Below are positions 13,684 to 25,369 of a stretch of 64,000 nucleotides of DNA, in pieces. This DNA is from Anagrus nilaparvatae (lineage: Eukaryota > Arthropoda > Insecta > Hymenoptera > Mymaridae). The translations under genes and the position numbers were made by a program. The number at the start of each line of letters is the position of its first letter. The first letter of the stretch is position 1. A model generated the notes under the pieces. The model saw only the letters and a program-made list of their open reading frames with translations. It did no database searches and had not been told where the DNA came from. Location of the stretch: positions 22,664,001-22,728,000 of the forward strand of contig JAKSXM010000147.1 of the NCBI GenBank assembly GCA_022575985.1. Direction: 5' to 3'.

Positions 13684-14050
13684 TTAAAAGACCGAATCTT
13701 TGTATGTATGACTAGAACTTTTCAAGTACTTAAATAAACCTGTTTTAAAGGAGTTAATCGAGGGAAGGAATCGTATTGATGTAGGGAGAGAGTTACAGCT
13801 TTTTACTTCTTGTACTTGGAATGCGGAGTCCCCATTCCACTTTTCAGGTTTGGGTGTAGCTCGCATTTTATTAACTCACCTCTAGCTGTCTCTTTAGGAA
13901 TGTACTTTTCAAAAATGTGAGTCAAATATTCTGGCTGACGAAAACGAAGTATTTTATATATAATGATAGATGTAAAATATAACCTACGATTATTAGTGGT
14001 TAACCACCCTAATTTGTCTCTGTAAAGAGTAATATTTGTGTCCCTGCCGA
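13684..14050 (-). pseudogene. LINE C-terminal region (broken frames)
   Basis: Minus-strand translations in two frames give 'LGWLTTNNRR', then 'PEYLTHIFEKY', then 'NSLPTSIRFLPSINSFKTG', ending in 'FKYLK'. A run of W-N-S-L-P, then S-x-x-x-F-K-x-x-L, is the usual end of CR1-like ORF2 proteins; here the tryptophan before NSLP is a cysteine. The LINE at 61718-63155 has the equivalent 'LDWLTAKSRRKYF' and 'EWNNLP'. Confidence 0.75.
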
Positions 14051-14412
14051 TTCCATAGATATATCATAAACATGTGTTACTCAATCTTTGCATTCTGTCT
14101 TTCAGATTTGTCTAGGTATACAACAGAGCAGTAATCTAAATGGGGAAACACTAATTCTTGTATAAGTTTAATTCAAAGATCTTCGTTTGCGCACTGCCTA
14201 ATAAATTATAGTGTGCAAAGTACTCTATTGACTTTTTTACTCACGAGTGAAATATTTGATTCCCAAGTTAACTAATTGTCTAGAATTACTCCCAGACTTG
14301 TAACTTCATTAGTGAAAGGTACCGTGACCCCATCACTTACAACTACACCAGGTAGATTTAGTTTGTCTAATTGGTCTACAAAATGGCTAGTACCAAAATA
14401 TATAGCTTTTGT

Positions 14413-15134
14413 CTAGTTCGGGTTAAGTCTCAGGGATACGTTTTTGGCCCAAATATTGATGTTATTGCCCGCTGATGATAGTTTCTGTAATGTGTCATTT
14501 ATGTTCTCAGGAGGAGCCTGTACGTAAATTTGCAAGTCGTCAGAATATAAAAGATGATAGATGTCTGCATCGAAATGATGCTTAAAATCATTAATATAGA
14601 AATAGAACAAGAGGGGGCCCAAACTGATCCCTGTGGAACACCAAGATTAACTCCAAGGGGATTAGAGGAAGATGTTTTTGTAGTAACTTGTAACTGTCTA
14701 CCTTGGAGATATGATTTGATCCACAGCAAGGCGTGCTTTGAGAAACCCATAGATTTTAATTTTACTATTAACTTTGAAGGAGCTATGGAGTAAAACGCCT
14801 TACTGAAGTCAAACTGCAGTAGTATCATTACTAATCTTTTACTTTTACCAAACCTAATGTCCTCTGTTAATTTTAGTAATGCCGTTTTTGTACTACTGTA
14901 TGGTCTGAAACCAGTCTGTAATGGGTCAATCAACTTGTTCTGTCCTATATAATTAGTTATCTGATCATGTGCTAATTTTTCAAGCACTTTTGCCAAGAAA
15001 AAAAGGAGAGCAACAGGACGGAAATCTGATGGTGAAGATGGAACGGAAGTCTTTTTAATAGCTACTAATAGTAATTTTTTCCAAGCCGTAGGGAAAGCCC
15101 CATCTGTTAGAGATGCATTAAAAAGCTTGACCAA
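14413..15134 (-). pseudogene. LINE reverse transcriptase, frameshifted
   Basis: The upstream part reads 'DFRPVALLFFLAKVLEKL', 'LQTGFRPYSSTKTALLKL', 'DFSKAF' (catalytic Asp block) and 'LGVPQGS', the conserved RT blocks in order. The frame is then lost at about 14620-14625, where 'GSVLGPLL' would be expected, and resumes in the neighbouring frame as 'GPLLFYFYINDF' with the catalytic box YSDD near 14540. It ends at a stop after 'LRLNPN'. YSDD is a variant of the usual Y/F-A-D-D. Inactive because of the frameshift and stop. Confidence 0.85.
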
Positions 15135-15418
15135 AAGTTGCCCAAGAACACTGGAAGTGACTTTGCAACTATCTTATGAGGTATGTCATCAGTACCAGTA
15201 GCCTGTAATGAGAAATGGGCTACTGCCAGAATTACATCTTTTAAGGTTACCTCTGTAAAACTAAACCCATCATTGGATGCTGAACTAATTAACTCATTAG
15301 TCTTATCAATATCTTCTGTTATTGAGGTTGAGACTCCAGCAAAGTAAACGTTAAGATCATCTGGGGAAAATCCATGAAGATCACTGCGAGGAGTAGGTAG
15401 CAGTCCAAAGTGTCTCAT
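15107..15418 (-). pseudogene. LINE linker between endonuclease and RT
   Basis: A 103-residue open stretch reads 'MRHFGLLPT', 'FSPDDLNVYFA', 'FTEVTLKDVILA' and 'GTDDIPHKIVAK'. The pattern F-x-x-D-x-L-N-x-Y-F followed by a D-x-I-P block is typical of the segment between endonuclease and RT in CR1-like LINEs. It overlaps the start of the RT reading frame in another frame, which marks another frameshift. Confidence 0.75.
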
Positions 15419-15846
15419 TTCCCGCCAAATGTCGCGGTTGTTGTCAAGTGCTTCGTCAAGTCTTGTACGTAAAAATGTGTTGTGTGCAACTTCAGAGAGC
15501 GACTCAATTTGCTCGATAACTTGAAGTATTTCTGTCAGCAGAGAAGCATTTTTTGAGTTTCAGTACCGGCGTTCGATTGACTTATGTTTTAATATTAAAA
15601 AGTTCAGCTTATCATCAATCCAGGGATATCTAGACTTTTTAGGGTTAATAGTTTTAAGTGGAGCTAGCTTGTCAATGGCAGCCTGTAGATTATCACTGAG
15701 ATTAGAGATAGCATAGTCCAGACTAAAATTATTATCAAATTCTGACCAATCAGACTGAATTAAAACCTCATTGATAGCTTCAGGAGTTATACTGTTTAAA
15801 TTTCTATAAAAGAAACTCTCCTTGGGAAGTTTAGGTATTAAAATTC

Positions 15847-16510
15847 TTATTCAATATGGTTATGATCACTCATAAAAGGTGGAATTTTATTTTGGTAGCT
15901 AAGAACTGTATCATTATTGTCCACACACATAACATCAAGCCAGTTATTGCAGATGCTGGAGCCAGGAGGACGACGTGTTGCTTGATGGTTTATTACACGG
16001 AGTAATAAATCACTGAAAAGGTTTTTTACAGAAACAGTATAGCTGCTGTCAGCAAGCATGTCAATATTTAAATCACCTATTACTTTATGACTATAGTTTG
16101 AGCCCAGGTCCCTTAAGTTAGACAAGAACTGAGGATCGTCATCGAAGGGAACATAAGATGGACGGTATATTACCCAGAAAAAAAAGGGGGGTGGAGTTTC
16201 CTTGACTGAGATGCGACACATAATGTATTCAAAGCAAGTGGGTTTGCCTTTTTGTGTTGTATTGGATCCTGCTAAAGCTTTGGCTCTTAAGTTGTTTTTA
16301 ATGTATAAAACGACCCGACCACCTTGGGTGTTATGATCTTGCCTGATCGAACTGTATCTCCTAATGGCTACGATATTGTCATCAACAGCGTCACCAAAGC
16401 GAGGTTCAGCAAACTCCATCACGTGATAGGATGAGTCCTCTTCAAGTATTTTGGAGAATTGCCTAAAATGGCGCTTAAGTGACGCTGAATTAACAAATCC
16501 AGTTTTAAAT
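15847..16510 (-). pseudogene. LINE AP-like endonuclease domain
   Basis: The 191-residue frame contains 'GGRVVLYIKNNL', 'VIYRPSY', 'VIGDLNIDML' (the GDxN block) and ends in 'MSDHNHIE' (the SDH active-site block), the expected endonuclease/exonuclease/phosphatase fold motifs. Upstream in the same frame, non-ATG sequence to about 16510 still aligns ('NSASLKRHF', 'VMEFAEPRF' where other elements have S-E-T-W). The listed ATG is therefore not the true start. Confidence 0.85.
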
Positions 16511-16687
16511 ATGTCGCTGCCTGAGTCCTTTAGTCAGTCAGTATGGGTTTCTTTGTCAATTTTATGAGTTTTCAGTGATTTTACTGTTGTACTGTTTCTG
16601 TCTGAGTAGTATTCCCATATAGCTCTTAATAATAGCTATTGTTGCAAAGAAACTTTAAATTGTTTGCCTCGTCAAGGTATACATGTA

Positions 16688-17076
16688 CACTATTAAAAAT
16701 AACTCTTTTAAATTGACAAAATAATGGTTTATTTACAAAAAAATTAGTAAATTTACCATAAAAATCATAAATTTACAATATTTTCGTAAATATACAAAAA
16801 ATCGCAAATTCTCAAACTTTTTTTAAAAATTCACAAAAAAAAGTTGTCAATTCACAATTTTTTATAGTAAAGGGGTGAAAAATTGTTCCATATTTACGAA
16901 AAATATTTTTAAATTCACAAAAAAACTTAAGAATTTAAAATTTTTTTGGAAATTTACCTAAAATTAGTAAATTTACGATTTTTTTGAAAACTTACTAATT
17001 TTTTCAAAAATTTTCTAATAATTTGTCAAATTAAGAAATTTTTTTCGTTAATTTAAGAGAGTTACTTTTAACAGTG
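16688..17076. mobile_element. TA-flanked MITE of the CACTGTAAAAAGTAAC family
   Basis: Left end CACTATTAAAAATAACTC and right end GAGTTACTTTTAACAGTG are imperfect inverted repeats. TA lies outside each (16686-16687 and 17077-17078). The interior has the same AT-rich palindromic blocks as the 4187-4612 copy. 389 bp, non-coding. Confidence 0.8.
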
Positions 17077-17078
17077 TA

Positions 17079-17759
17079 GTATTATGGTATAGACATATTC
17101 TTTTAAAGGTATAGCTCGTTTCTTATATTTAATGGCTTTGCAACAAACTAAAATTAGTTTGTAATATTTCCTGATTAGCAAAAAATGATCTAGTGTCTTA
17201 CTAGATTGGATCTCAACAGCTAGTCTTACGAAGAAGAGAAAAGTAAAAAATGCTTTATGAAAAAATTTCAATTAATAGTACCATATACCATAGGTCTTTG
17301 TAAAAAAAACTTGGCTGCTTTGTAAAAGATTGTAACGTAACCTAAAGGCCATCGTTAGAGATACGTGCATTTTTATCCATGGACATTATTTAATAAACTG
17401 TAAAAATATTTTGATTTATCATAATTATGAAGTCCGATTATTCTAAATTTTCCTAGTCCCAGTAATTTATTACGACCTAATTTAAAAACTTTTTAACTAA
17501 AAATAATTTATTTCCATAGTTAGTCTCAGTAGACATAATTGTCAAAAATTTTCTATTTTTATTATCAAAAATGATATTATTTTAATATATAAATTTATTT
17601 TAATTAATATAAAATATATATCTATTTTAATTTAAATAATGAATAATTTATATAACTCAAGTTACATTTTATATTTCCCTCAAGTATTATTAAAAATTCT
17701 ATAATATAGTTTCTTATTTCAAAAGTTTGATATGTACAATATATATTATATATGTATAA
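17079..17759. other. AT-rich non-coding stretch
   Basis: The short minus-strand frames here are low-complexity I/Y/F/K-rich translations. Nothing else is visible. Confidence 0.5.
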
Positions 17760-18033
17760 CATTATGCTGACAGTTATTTTATAAATTTGTTTGTATTTTC
17801 GACCACTAAGTGAAATAAGCCAATTATAACAAAAAAATAAAATTCCCAAAATGGTAGTTCAACACTTTCTGGAACCCTTTTTGGACCCATAAGAAAAAAT
17901 TTCGATGACAACTTTTAGAAGGTTTTTAAATAAATTTAAGAATTCTATTTTTTTGGTGAATTGCACCTAGTTTTACCTGGTAACCTAAACAAACCTTATC
18001 TAAACAATTTTTTAAAATAACCGCTAGGCTAAT
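17760..18033. mobile_element. MITE of the CTGGCAGTT family (degenerate)
   Basis: Left end 'gctgacagttattttataaa' and right end 'aaaataaccgctaggctaat' are inverted relatives of the 58-59 kb copies. The internal phrase 'ggtgaattgcacctagttttac' also matches the 3280-3310 part of copy 1. Non-coding. Confidence 0.6.
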
Positions 18034-19497
18034 TATTAAATATTAATTTTTATTATTATATAATAATCTTTGCTTTACGTGACAACCTCCTGACAACCTC
18101 CAAAGAATGCACGATGTTGAGTTTAAATTGGTTTAAAATGTATATAAAATCAATTTATATCTTATTGCATGTAATAACATGCGAATTATTATTAAAATGA
18201 ATCATTCAAGTTCTATGAATAAATTTATATTTTATTAGCATTATATTTAATTTCAATTTAAAATATATTTGTATTTTATATTTCAAAAAAAATTTTACTA
18301 GCTGCTAGTTATGAAAAGCTTTTTACTAGTTTCTTTTGCTTCAGTTATTTTCGTGATATGGCTCTATAAAGATTGTGTTTAAAATTAGTGTTTATTAAAA
18401 CATGATATAAGGCGGGACTCTGACTATAAAATTTCATATTTCGCAATTAAATGATCGAAAATAGACGAGTAAAAAAATTTTTAGGCCTTTAGAACCCATT
18501 TGCAGAAGTGCAGAAGTCCCTAAAGACCTTTGGTGCAGAAGTACCTAGGGACCATTGGTGCAGAAGTCTCTAAAGAACTTTAGTGCAGAAATACTTGGAT
18601 ATAAATATTGATATTATGAACAGAATAGATACTCTATTATCAGTGTTAGTTATTAGTGAACATGTTCCATGCTCGTTGGTTGTGTAGTTACACAAACCGG
18701 TCATAAGTTTTTTTTTTTAATCATCTAGTCAATTTTAAAAATTATGTATATAAAAAGTTGGTGAAAATAAACCTGATCGGGAGACATGACCTGATAAGGT
18801 CGTCCCCGGTATCCAGAATGACTCAAATAAGTTATCAATTTAATTAAAAATTTAAAAGAACACGAATCTAAACTTATTCTTCTGCTAATTATAGTGATCA
18901 ATTTGATTCAGTATTTTTAAAGCGCCACTGTTTGAATAATCCTTGAAAAGACTTTATCTAACGGTGCACATTCAGAAGATCCCAATCCCAAAAGTTTTCG
19001 TTTGAAAAGTATATAATTCTTAAAATTTTAAATAATATAGAATTTCGATATTTTTTATATGATATAAAATGGAAAAGTTTATAGATAATTTTATACGTTT
19101 TTAATTAAATAGCAATGTAAGTAACATGTATTATTAGAAGAAAATTAAAGGCGTGTCTTTAAAGTAACTAACGCATACAGAGAAAGCAGTAATATAGAAG
19201 ATATTATTTTGTAAGTTGCTGCTAGCTGTTGCAACTTTGATAATATTGTATAATACTCGTCTATTTCTATCTCTCTATTTTACAAAATGCACAAAGTATG
19301 TACATGTTCTATAGTATGTGCGTCTTTTGTGTTAATGTAGGTGCAAAGCACCTTGGGCGACTAGATTATCATTTTCGACAATTGTTATTTTGTATTATAA
19401 TCAAGATAATGCAATGTTATTAAATTTTAATATTAACATAATTTTTTTAATAAAAAAGTATTACCTACTGTAAATATTAGTGAAATAATAATTATTA
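18034..19497. other. AT-rich non-coding stretch with a repeat fragment
   Basis: At 18655-18725 there is a fragment of the 'AAGTCC' family end ('gaacatgttccatgctcgtt', 'gtagttacacaaaccggt'), close to the 42050 copy. At 18495-18600 the phrase 'gtgcagaagtccctaaagac' recurs about four times as a short irregular tandem repeat. No gene seen. Confidence 0.5.
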
Positions 19498-19776
19498 AAC
19501 TATGTAAAAAGTAACTCCTGTAGATTAACAAAAAATATAGAATATTCTCAAAAAATTAGTAAATATTCGATGAAAATCTTAAATTTACTAAATTGAATTT
19601 TTCTTTGTAAATTCATGAAAAAAGTTAATAATTTACAACTTTTTTTTGAGGGTTTTCGAATAAATTTAGTAAATTAACGATTTTTTTCGAATAATTAAAA
19701 ATTTTTTGAAAACATACTAATTTTTCGATAATATTCTATATTTTTTGTTAAACAACAGGAGTTACTTTTTACAGTG
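19498..19776. mobile_element. MITE of the CACTGTAAAAAGTAAC family (short copy)
   Basis: Left end TATGTAAAAAGTAACTCCTG and right end CAGGAGTTACTTTTTACAGTG. The subterminal 'tagattaacaaaaaatatag' matches the 58633 copy and, weakly, the 35497 scrap, so these form a subgroup distinct from the 4187 copy. 279 bp, palindromic, non-coding. Confidence 0.75.
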
Positions 19777-21403
19777 CAAAGTTACTTTATGCATATAGAT
19801 ATAAGAATTAATTTTATCACAAAGAAGTACTAAAAAAAGAATTTAAAAAAAAATCTATATGCATAGAAAGAGAAAAGAATGAAACTCTTACAGAAGAATG
19901 CACATTATACTTTTCGGATCAACGATTTGGTACAAACTTAGGAAAAAAATGGTTTTAGTTTATTGATCGATATTCACAAGCTCCCTATTTTTTTAAAATA
20001 TTTTATATAAATAGCCTTTGTTTTTAACTTACAGCTCATTAAATTTCCATTTTTAACTCTAGCTTTATAGTTAACTGTATATATTAGAGGGTTGCTCATT
20101 ACCCAAACTGTCTGTAGAGAAAAATATTTTTATTTCAAAATTAAAAAAGGAATTCGCATTCATTATCAGTTTAAGATAGTCTACCATTTGCAAATTTACA
20201 TTATGAAAAAGATTCCGGGAATATTTAAGAAACCTAGAAGACTAAATTTTTAATGCTAAAATGTTTGAAAAAATCTTAAAATACAAATTAATGAAGAAAA
20301 GCAATTAAAAATTCTAACACAAGACGTTAATGCAAATTGTAATTGACATGAATAATTTCTTTTCAAGCAATTATAAAGTAATAATGAGGTTCGAATAATA
20401 TATGAATTATCAAGGGCTCAAAAGTTTTTGCTCATTGTAATTGCATTATTTTTTGCCTAATTTTAACAAAATTGAGCTTGGCGATGTATTTTTATTTGTT
20501 TTCTGGTATTGATTTCTTTCAACTAAAAAATTGGCACTGCTCATCGAATCAATTTCCATAGACGACGTATTTTGCGTTTTGTGTAACCATGTCTAACATT
20601 AGCTTTAATATTTACTATAGTTCTAGTTTAAAAATTACTATTAATCAGAGTGAAAATCTCTCCAAAGAATAGTGAAAATTAATGAGTTAGTGAAAATTCT
20701 CATAGATGTCACTTCAAATATTTTTACTAAAGGATAATTTCTACTCTTCATTTATTCGCAGTGTACTTAATAAAAACTACTTAAATCGAGGGGCTATCGT
20801 CTTTATCCTTTGATTAAAAAAAAATTTTTTTTGGATTTTTTTCTGATTTTGGCTTGTTTGTATCTTAATCATGAATCGTTACTAGTTGAGATGGTTTATT
20901 TCCGTCTTTTAATGATTTTTCGCGATTTTTTGCGTTTTTTAATTCAATATTAGTAAAAATTAGATTTTTGAGGTTTAGGGTGAGTTATAAGGCTCGAAAA
21001 ACTATATATTTTATACTGGCGTCATGAAAAGATTTTTTAAATAAAGATTTTAGATTAATAATTTTTTGTAAATTGTGAAATGGAAATGCTCATATAGGGT
21101 ATAAAATAAAATTCATATAATTAACACTTAATATAATAAAATTACAGTTAATTAGCAACGATTCAAATAATCAGATAAAATATACACTCATATGGGTTTA
21201 AAAAAAATTTTTTAATTAATATTGGTTTTGATATGAAAAGTAGACTTAATAATAAATTCTATTGTATAAACGTATAATTAAATATAAATATATTTTGTAC
21301 GTATGTCTTCATTATTAAAGTAATAATAATATAAAATGGGTATTTAAATCTTTGTATACAAGTTATATAGTATTAATATTATAAAGGCTTTGACAAACGT
21401 AAA

Positions 21404-21405
<2 letters not shown>
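19777..21405. other. AT-rich non-coding stretch
   Basis: No gene or bounded repeat is supported. Confidence 0.5.

Positions 21406-21439
<34 letters not shown>
21406..21439. repeat. (GA)n microsatellite
   Basis: A pure AG dinucleotide run of about 34 bp, 150 bp before the long foldback element. Confidence 0.95.
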
Positions 21440-21442
<3 letters not shown>

Positions 21443-21594
21443 AACTTAGTCTCGGAAATTTTAGGAAAGCTTATAGGACAGTCAGTATAAAGTTTATAGA
21501 ATAAGAGGAAATTGCTTTCTATTGTCTAGGCCAAATATTCTCTCTAAGCTTTTCTACATTGTACTATTTTATTTTTCAAACATTCGCTCATATA

Positions 21595-23264
21595 TATTCG
21601 TCATGATATGTGAGTCTGGCGCCCCCTAGAACGGTACTACTGAGGATCTCCAAAGCGTTGTTTAAAATTAAAAAACACAATTCTTCTTAAAATTTTAATC
21701 TTCGCTTATTTTAAATTATTAGATTGTTTTAAAACCTTTTATAGAATGATTGATTTGAATAGATTGAAAAATATATTTTAAGAATGATTTTTAAACTTTA
21801 ATAAATTAAAGTATACTTAAAAGTTAAAACTAAGTTAAGCCTTATTTCTTATAATCACGAGTTATTATCTGTACCTGCGCTTTTGGGGTCCAGAAAAAAG
21901 GTTTGAGATTAAAATTTATTTGATTTTGATATAATATTCCTAACGAATCTACTCTTTTATATTTTTTTAAACTTTCGGGCCATAAAAATTGCGATATGAA
22001 ATTTTATAGCCTAAGCTAAGTAAAATTTAATTTAAGCAAAAGTAAGCAGCAAAATATTTTTATGAATTTTTTTTTCATAGAAGTGCCACCTTTCAATCCC
22101 CATAAACTTCAATTTTCATCACTGATTCTCTCATTGCTATTGTCAATAAAGCAAATTCCCATTATTGGTCCAAAATGTCCAATTTTTAAATTGCTTCCGA
22201 AATTGTAATTTTCTTGTAGGTCTCAAAAATTTTTTATTAGCTCTGAGTTTCCAATAATTTTTTACTCGTTCATTTTTTATATTATTCGCTTAGCAGATAG
22301 AATATTTTAAAGACAGAGTCTCAATTTAAGATTTGGAAAAAATTGTATTTTATCACAGACTTTGTGGAGTCATATCTCGGAAATATCTAAAGCTAAAAAG
22401 ACGAGTAAAAAAGTTTTAGAAATTTCAAACTTGTACAATATTTTTAAGATCTGTAAAATTTATTTTCATCATAAACATTACAATTTTAGCAGCAATTTAA
22501 AATTTGGTCATTTTAGGCCAAAAATACAGCTATGAAAGAATCGGTGATAAAAAATTGCAGTTTATGGGGATTGAAAGGTGGCACTTACACGAAATAAATG
22601 AGATCAGCCAGAAGTATTTTAATTGAATTGCAAGATGATAGCGTTATTTAAAAATTAGCCTCTAAACCTTGCTCAAAATCCTATTTCATAATAACATTGC
22701 AGTAACATTGAGTCCTGCGTTCCTAGGCCCAAAAGACGTGTTGGAATAAATGGAGGGTACCTTAGGTGTTTTTGTAAACATATTAAAGTCGTTCATAAAT
22801 ATAGATTGTAATTTGGCGTCCCAAATGTTCCAGTCTTCCCTTATTAGACTAAAACGTTATCTCAAAACATTTATGGCCCGAACGTTTAAGAAAATGTAAA
22901 AGTGTAGATTTATTAGGAATATTATAACGAAATCAACAAAATTTTAATCTCAAACCTTTTTTCCGGATCCCGAAAGTTCAGATAGAGATAAAATAACTTG
23001 GATAAAGAAACAAGGTTTAATTTAGTTTTAACTTTTAAGTATACTTTAATTTATTAAAGTTTAAAAATCATTCTTAAAATATATTTTTCAATCTATTCAA
23101 ATCAATCATTCTATAAAAGGTTTTAAAACAATCTAATAATTTAAAATAAGCGAAGATTAAAATTTTAAGAAGAATTGTGTTTTTTAATTTTAAACAACGC
23201 TTTGGAGATCCTCAGTAGTACCGTTCTAGGGGGCGCCAGACTCACATATCATGACGAATATACA
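21595..23264. mobile_element. 1.67-kb foldback element with long inverted arms
   Basis: The outermost TTCGTCATGATATGTGAG at the left is repeated in reverse at the right, and near-identity continues through 'gtctggcgccccctag' for about 200 bp. Weaker identity then runs to about 400 bp per arm. Nested inside, 22080-22210 and 22485-22615 are again inverted copies ('ctttcaatccccataaac' versus its complement), so almost the whole element is one giant imperfect hairpin centred near 22350. TA/TATA sits at both edges. There is no open reading frame. The inner part is shared with single-arm relics at 6780, 8150, 48130 and 54640. A non-autonomous DNA transposon of uncertain superfamily is the best reading. 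Confidence 0.85.
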
Positions 23265-23863
23265 CTTAAATGTTCTTATTGTTAACTGGGTTATACGATT
23301 GATGTCAAAGTTATTTTTATGTTTTATTTCTCCTTTTTTCACAAGTAGGTACACTTTTTGTTTTATTTCTACGTCAATAAAAATAAGAAGTTTTTTAATT
23401 TTTTATAATTAAAATCACAATTTTTTTTTATTTTTTAATTTTTCCTACTTCTATTTTTTTTTTTTTTTTGATAATTAAAAAAATTTTTTCGAAATATTAA
23501 TAATCGTTTGTACATATGTACATCTTTTAATACCTTCGTTATAATCCATAAAATTTTTGTCTAGGTTAGTAGGTTAAATGAGATTCATTAAAAGTTTTTT
23601 TTGTTGTAATATTACAGGATATCCTTATGTAAATATACAATTAAAAAAATTATTTAAATTTTATTTATATTACAATGTTAAATAATTAAAAAAAAGTGCA
23701 AATAAGTTATTGAAGCAATAAAAAATAATTAATTTAATGATGCATACAAATATTATTATGTACCTATACAATTTGCAATTAAATTTTAACCAAATTGTCA
23801 ACAAAAGTTTATAGTACATAGAGGTATTGTACTCATAGTGTCAATAAAATGTATTATATATAC
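23265..23863. other. AT-rich non-coding stretch
   Basis: Homopolymer-rich spacer between two transposon derivatives; nothing else visible. Confidence 0.5.
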
Positions 23864-24475
23864 GAGCGATTCTTAGTCAAAGTGACTTGTAAGCAAGCTC
23901 AAACTCTGGAACTTTGAAAAAACCGATTTTACTGAAATTAATATGTATAAATATGAAAGCTATCAGTTTTTCGTATTTTAAATGTTTTCAAAACTTTAAG
24001 TAAAAAAATTTCAGCTAAATTTATTTTAATTATTTTACGTTCTAAATAAAGCTAAATACTATTTTTCTTAGTAAGTAAATCCTTCTGTTCGTTTTTCCTT
24101 GAGTTTTTCAAGAAATTGCAAATGACATAAAAAAGTTGAGAAAAAAATATTTTTTTTCAAGTCTCACCATCCCGCGGTGCTTGCATTTCAAATGAGAAAA
24201 AAAACGTTTTTATTAATTTTCTTTACATTTCAAGCCGTTTTCAGTCGTTAAAAAAAATTAAAAATTCTGTGTAACCCCCTTTCTAAGCAAACTAGTTTTA
24301 TTAGCGCTTAAAATTTTAAAAATCTTTGAGAATAATATTTAGAAAATTATTACGCATTGATTAACTGAAAAAGTTTTTTTATTTTGATTAATTTAGTATC
24401 TCAGTCTGAAAGTTTTCAACATACCTTACTTTTATTTTGCTTTTAGGTAAATTTCACTAATTTTAAGAATCGCTC
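23864..24475. mobile_element. TA-rich-flanked MITE with GAGCGATTCTTA ends
   Basis: Left TATACGAGCGATTCTTA and right TAAGAATCGCTCATATA form a 17-bp inverted repeat with one mismatch, in TATA-rich flanks. The 612-bp interior is non-coding. Its part at about 24110-24260 resembles the foldback family whose best copy is at 41507-41790 ('ttttctttacatttcaag'). Confidence 0.65.
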
Positions 24476-25170
24476 ATATATAATTCTTTGTTGATGTTGA
24501 TTTCGTGTATATATACAATTAACCCATCTCTGTGTTGTCTACCATTTTTTTGTACATTTTTTATTTTTCATTTGTTAATGAATCCTTTGATGTATGTACA
24601 CTGTCCTCTTTGGAGTTTAGAGTTTGAGATGCTAATGAGTAGCAAACTATACAAATGTTTCTACTATATAGTAATATACGAAGCTCTTATTAAATACAAT
24701 ATACTCTATATTTATGTATTAAACGAATGGGAGATCGGGGTCAATTTTAATTTTTTTTTTTACTTTTTAATTTGTTGCTTTTCTCTTTTTATTACATTTT
24801 TAAATTATTATTTTCAATTTTTAAAATTTATTGACACAACTTACTAATATTTTTTTATCACATTCATTAAATTTTTATACCTAGCAAACTTATATTTACA
24901 TGAGTAGTACATTATAAGAATAATTACAAACTTTAGAATTCCGCTTTTATTATTATTATCATCATTATTCTTATTTGCATTAAAAAATAGTACACTCTTT
25001 TTACATAATTAAAACTGAATTTTTTCTCTTTGTATTTATAGTCATTCTTTTCTTCGTAGTAATCTAATTTTTTTAATGTTGAAAAAAATCATTTTAACAT
25101 TTTTTTTTCTCAAAGTAATTAAAATATGTATTTAAAAAATATGTTTGTAGTGTCCAAGTCACAAAATAAG
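24476..25170. other. AT-rich non-coding stretch
   Basis: A 119-residue frame at 24488-24847 is open but reads as a hydrophobic F/Y/I/L/C mix typical of AT-rich non-coding translation. It has no motif or homology I recognise, so it is not called as a gene. Confidence 0.5.
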
Positions 25171-25369
25171 ATTATATATTTTACCTGAATAATCCGTCTA
25201 GTGACTTCGTAAACTATTTAACGTCAAAATCGACGCGTTAAGGAACTTGTATTATAGTTCCATCATCAGGGTGTATTAAAACACTAATTACAAATTCCGA
25301 AACGCGTCGGTTTTGACGTTAAATAGTTCACGAAGTCATTAGACGGATTATTCAGGTAAAATATATAAT
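25171..25369. mobile_element. 199-bp foldback MITE
   Basis: Arms of about 65 bp are near-perfect complements: the left contains 'ttacctgaataatccgtcta' and 'ttaacgtcaaaatcgacgcg', and the right carries the reverse of both. The loop region has two further small palindromes ('ggaacttgtattatagttcc', 'gtgtattaaaacac'). No coding. The element would extrude as a cruciform or yield a long hairpin RNA if transcribed. Confidence 0.8.

Larger units (their letters stand above)
13458..16560 (-). mobile_element. Decayed CR1/Jockey-like non-LTR retrotransposon
   Basis: Read on the minus strand, the order is AP-type endonuclease, linker, reverse transcriptase, C-terminal tail, and then a short 3' region ending in repeats of TTTACA at about 13458-13490. 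That order and a microsatellite-like tail fit the CR1/Jockey group of LINEs. The reading frame breaks several times, so this copy is dead. No ORF1-type protein is visible upstream of the endonuclease, so the element is probably 5'-truncated. A TA-flanked MITE lies about 130 bp beyond the 5' side. The exact clade needs a phylogeny. Confidence 0.85.

Noticed and set aside
14554..14793. Plus-strand 79-residue frame inside the LINE
   Set aside because: Antisense shadow of the reverse transcriptase.
24488..24847. 119-residue hydrophobic open frame that might look like a membrane protein
   Set aside because: Composition (F, Y, I, L, C, N) is what AT-rich non-coding DNA gives; there is no motif and no splice or start support.
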